A stretch of DNA of 19,186 nucleotides, from assembly GCA_001313365.1 (NCBI GenBank), contig BBFS01000096.1, positions 1 through 19,186 of the forward strand. The letters run 5' to 3'. A program made the translations under genes and the position numbers. Below, in pieces: positions 17,825-19,186 of the stretch. The notes under the pieces are model-generated. The model was not told the DNA's origin, did no database searches, and was given only the letters and a program-made list of their open reading frames with translations. Position 1 is the stretch's first letter. Each line of letters begins with the position of its first letter. Origin of the DNA: Paenarthrobacter nitroguajacolicus JCM 14115 (lineage in GTDB: Bacteria > Actinomycetota > Actinomycetes > Actinomycetales > Micrococcaceae).

Positions 17825-17867
17825 GCCATGGCGCAATCCGGTCCCCCCCAAGAGGACAATGCCGATC

Positions 17868-18290
17868 ATGGCTGGACAAATGGTGAATGAACAAGGCGTC
17901 AATGAACAGGACGCCAACGAAAAAATAGTCAAGCGGCTGATCGACTGCATCAACGATCGCCACATCGAAGTCATGGATGAGCTTTTCCACGACGACGCCG
18001 TGATGCATTGGCCCCAATCCGGGGGGGAAGTGGTACGCGGCGCCGGGAATCGCAGGGGAATCTACAACGCTTTTCCGCAGCTGCCCACCATCACACCCCG
18101 GCGCCTGCTCAGCGGTGGGAACCTGGTGGTGGCTGAGGCACGGCTGGACTACGGCGGACCCACCTATGAAACAGTCTTCATCTTCGAATTTCGCGATGGA
18201 AGGATAGCCAAGGAGACTGCCTACTGGAGTGAGGCATTCCAGGCCCCCCCGGAGTGGCGTTCGCAGTGGGTCGAAATCAGTACTACTTAA
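17868..18290 (+). CDS. SnoaL-like / NTF2-fold protein
   Basis: This is an intact frame of about 140 residues. ANEKIVKRLIDCINDRHIEV then MDELFHDDAVMHWP is the typical helix and strand start of the SnoaL/NTF2-like alpha+beta barrel. GIYNAFPQLPTITPRRLLSG, VVAEARLDYGG, ETVFIFEFRDGRIAKETAYW and SEAFQAPPEWRSQWV follow, the last being a common C-terminal pattern of SnoaL-like polyketide-cyclase or isomerase homologues. The substrate is unknown. ATG 17859 is also in frame, but AGAGGA lies only two bases from it, so the ATG at 17868 seems better placed. The segment near residue 50 (PQSGGEVVRG) carries a G7 run, probably one codon too long. It is 43 bases after the LGFP-repeat gene and could be co-transcribed. 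Confidence 0.75.
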   Translation: MAGQMVNEQGVNEQDANEKIVKRLIDCINDRHIEVMDELFHDDAVMHWPQSGGEVVRGAGNRRGIYNAFPQLPTITPRRLLSGGNLVVAEARLDYGGPTYETVFIFEFRDGRIAKETAYWSEAFQAPPEWRSQWVEISTT

Positions 18291-18318
18291 TCACTTTCGC
18301 CCGAAGGAACGCCCGGGG

Positions 18319-18742
18319 CTACTCGGCGGCAGGTCGACGTCGTTGTTGTTTGGTGGCAGACCTGAGTTCTTTCGCTACTCGGTGGCGCCTGGCGGAACCG
18401 CGGGTGGGTTTTGAGGCACGGCGGACGGACTCGGGGGGGACGAGGCCTGCTCTTATCAGATCAGCGAGCTTGGCCATGGCGATCTCGCGATTACGCAGCT
18501 GGGATCGTTCCTCGGATGCGGTCACAGTGATGGTACCGCCGACGAGTTTTCGCCCCCAGGCGTTTGAGCAGCAACGACCGCTGCTCATCTGTCAGGGCGG
18601 CAGAACCGGTAACGTTCCACATCAATTCGGCCCGGCTGTCCGTGGTGTTGACGTGTTGACCGCCCGGTCCGGAGGAGCGGGCGAATCGCCAATGGAGTTC
18701 CGCGGCGGGGATCGTCAGCGAAGGGGAGATTTCCAGGTCCAT
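18319..18742 (-). CDS. arfB: ArfB/YaeJ-type peptidyl-tRNA hydrolase, ribosome rescue factor
   Basis: The protein starts MDLEISPSLTIPAAELHWRF and continues ARSSGPGGQHVNTTDSRAEL, the GGQ catalytic loop of class I release-factor-like proteins. ITVTASEERSQLRNREIAMA follows, and the tail is strongly basic (HRVAKELRSATKQQRRRPAA). About 140 residues with a GGQ domain and a basic tail, but no codon-recognition domain, is diagnostic of ArfB, which enters the mRNA channel of stalled ribosomes and releases the nascent chain. A single +1 indel in the C5 run at 18553-18557 (should give LGRKLVGGTIT) splits the frame; it is otherwise intact. The upstream ribosome-binding site is weak. It is convergent with the SnoaL-like gene and divergent from the iron ABC transporter gene. 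Confidence 0.88.
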
Positions 18743-18816
18743 GGAACAAGCCTTGCACGTCGCTGACTCCAACCCAGGCAGGCATGTGCGGACTTTCTCT
18801 GACACGTTTTCGAAAA

Positions 18817-18835
18817 TTAGGTAAGCCTAAGCTAA
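18817..18835. promoter_or_regulatory. DtxR/IdeR iron box
   Basis: TTAGGTAAGCCTAAGCTAA matches the 19-base DtxR/IdeR operator consensus TTAGGTTAGSCTAACCTAA at 17 of 19 positions and is itself nearly palindromic. It lies 11 bases upstream of the GTG of an ABC ATPase gene. TAATCT at 18833-18838 could be the -10 hexamer overlapping it, which would put the transcript start at or near the GTG (leaderless mRNA). Binding by an iron-loaded repressor would then block transcription in iron-replete cells. The site is seen; the mechanism is inferred from the family. Confidence 0.85.
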
Positions 18836-18846
18836 TCTTTCATTTT

Positions 18847-19186
18847 GTGATTGAACTGACTGAACTCTCGGGGGGGCTCGAGGCCACTGACCTGGTCCTC
18901 CGTTATGGGGACAAGGACGTGGTCCATGGCGCAGGGCTCCGCTTGGAGCCGGGGCGCATAGTTGCCTGGTAGGCCCGAACGGCAGTGGCAAGTCCACCCT
19001 GCTTCGTGCGCTGGCCCGGTTGCACGAGGCTTCTTCCGGCACCGTAACGGTCAAACCTGCCGACGGCGAAGTGTCAGATGCGTTGATGATGAAGCGCAGT
19101 GATTTCGCCAGGCACGTGACGTTGCTTTCGCAAAGCCGGCCGGTGCCGCACGGCCTCAGCGTCCGTGACGTCGTCGAGTTCGGGCG
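18847..19186 (+). CDS. iron-siderophore ABC transporter ATP-binding protein (3' truncated by window)
   Basis: The protein begins (V)IELTELSGGLEATDLVLRYG and continues DKDVVHGAGLRLEPGRIVA. After a frame slip it reads VGPNGSGKSTLLRALARLHE, a canonical Walker A (GPNGSGKST), then SDFARHVTLLSQSRPVPHGL with the Q-loop, and SVRDVVEFG at the window edge. The order and the Q-loop sequence HVTLLSQ...P.GLSVRDVV fit the FecE/FhuC class that powers uptake of ferric siderophores or heme. A lost C near 18966 (GCCCTGGTAGGC read as GCCTGGTAGGC) creates a false TAG. The iron box just upstream supports the role. The GTG 18847 start is chosen by frame and box position; no Shine-Dalgarno is visible, so leaderless translation is possible. 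Permease and binding-protein genes would be expected beyond the window. Confidence 0.85.

Larger units (their letters stand above)
1..19186. other. window-wide excess of G/C runs of 6-8 bases with frame breaks
   Basis: By eye I count about 70 runs of six or more G or C, most exactly seven long, in coding and non-coding sequence alike; no comparable excess of A/T runs is seen. The 1.5 kb between about 5768 and 7330 has none. Conserved motifs show the normal run would be four to five bases: in CspA, OleC, DUF2945 and PoxB, G/C7 tracts add exactly one codon. Other runs of three or five have lost or gained one base and shift the frame. The simplest explanation is homopolymer-length error in the assembly. 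Confidence 0.85.

Noticed and set aside
1..19186. Poly-G/poly-C tracts as phase-variable contingency loci or programmed frameshift sites
   Set aside because: They occur in nearly all genes, including ones not expected to vary, at a near-constant length, and remove or add residues in invariant motifs. That fits sequence error better than regulation.
1..19186. Novel defence, mobile or biosynthetic multi-gene system
   Set aside because: No transposase, integrase, nuclease-helicase pair, toxin-antitoxin pair or modular synthase was seen. The genes fall into known families typical of an Arthrobacter chromosome.

Overview
The window looks like a chromosomal stretch from a high-GC actinobacterium of the Micrococcaceae, most likely Arthrobacter, Pseudarthrobacter or Paenarthrobacter. 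The reasons are the CspA sequence, a fused OleB-OleC gene, a stand-alone LigD polymerase, LGFP-repeat secreted proteins, a DtxR/IdeR-type iron box, and the high GC content (judged by eye, not computed). No integron, prophage, transposase, CRISPR array, tRNA or rRNA was seen.

The dominant feature is technical. About 70 runs of six or more G or C are spread over all genes, most exactly seven long, and many shorter runs have lost or gained a base. Almost every gene longer than 500 bp is therefore split over two or three frames, although conserved residues continue across each break. In CspA, OleC, PoxB and DUF2945 the seven-base tracts add exactly one codon to a conserved motif. I read this as homopolymer error in the sequence, not as pseudogenes. 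Gene spans below are reconstructed across frames from start to true stop.

Layout. (1) 1-3117, plus strand: the 3' part of an oleB-oleC fusion and oleD, the end of the long-chain olefin pathway, joined by an ATGA overlap. (2) 3262-4773: an APC-family amino acid permease. It converges on a minus-strand MBL-fold protein with a rubredoxin-like N-terminus (4781-5599). (3) 5724-7135, divergent from the MBL gene: a two-gene unit of a DUF2945 protein and a sulfide:quinone oxidoreductase-like flavoprotein, closed by a perfect 15-bp hairpin. (4) 7203-8835, minus: cold-shock protein CspA and a CPA2 cation/proton antiporter with its own hairpin. (5) 9049-10949: a RibD_C/DHFR-family reductase converging on a LigD polymerase-domain protein. 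(6) 11105-13478, plus: a 44-residue basic protein, a DUF3846-like protein and a PoxB-type pyruvate oxidase. (7) 13479-16034, minus: a short UvrA paralogue whose stop abuts the poxB stop. (8) 16195-18290, plus: a secreted L,D-transpeptidase-like protein with about five LGFP repeats, and a SnoaL-like protein. (9) 18319-18742, minus: an ArfB/YaeJ-type ribosome rescue factor. (10) From 18847, plus: the start of an iron-siderophore ABC transporter ATPase behind an iron box.

I do not see a novel multi-gene system. The items most worth a second look are the homopolymer pattern, the SQR/DUF2945/MBL locus, the LGFP-repeat transpeptidase, the UvrA paralogue and the iron-box-controlled operon.
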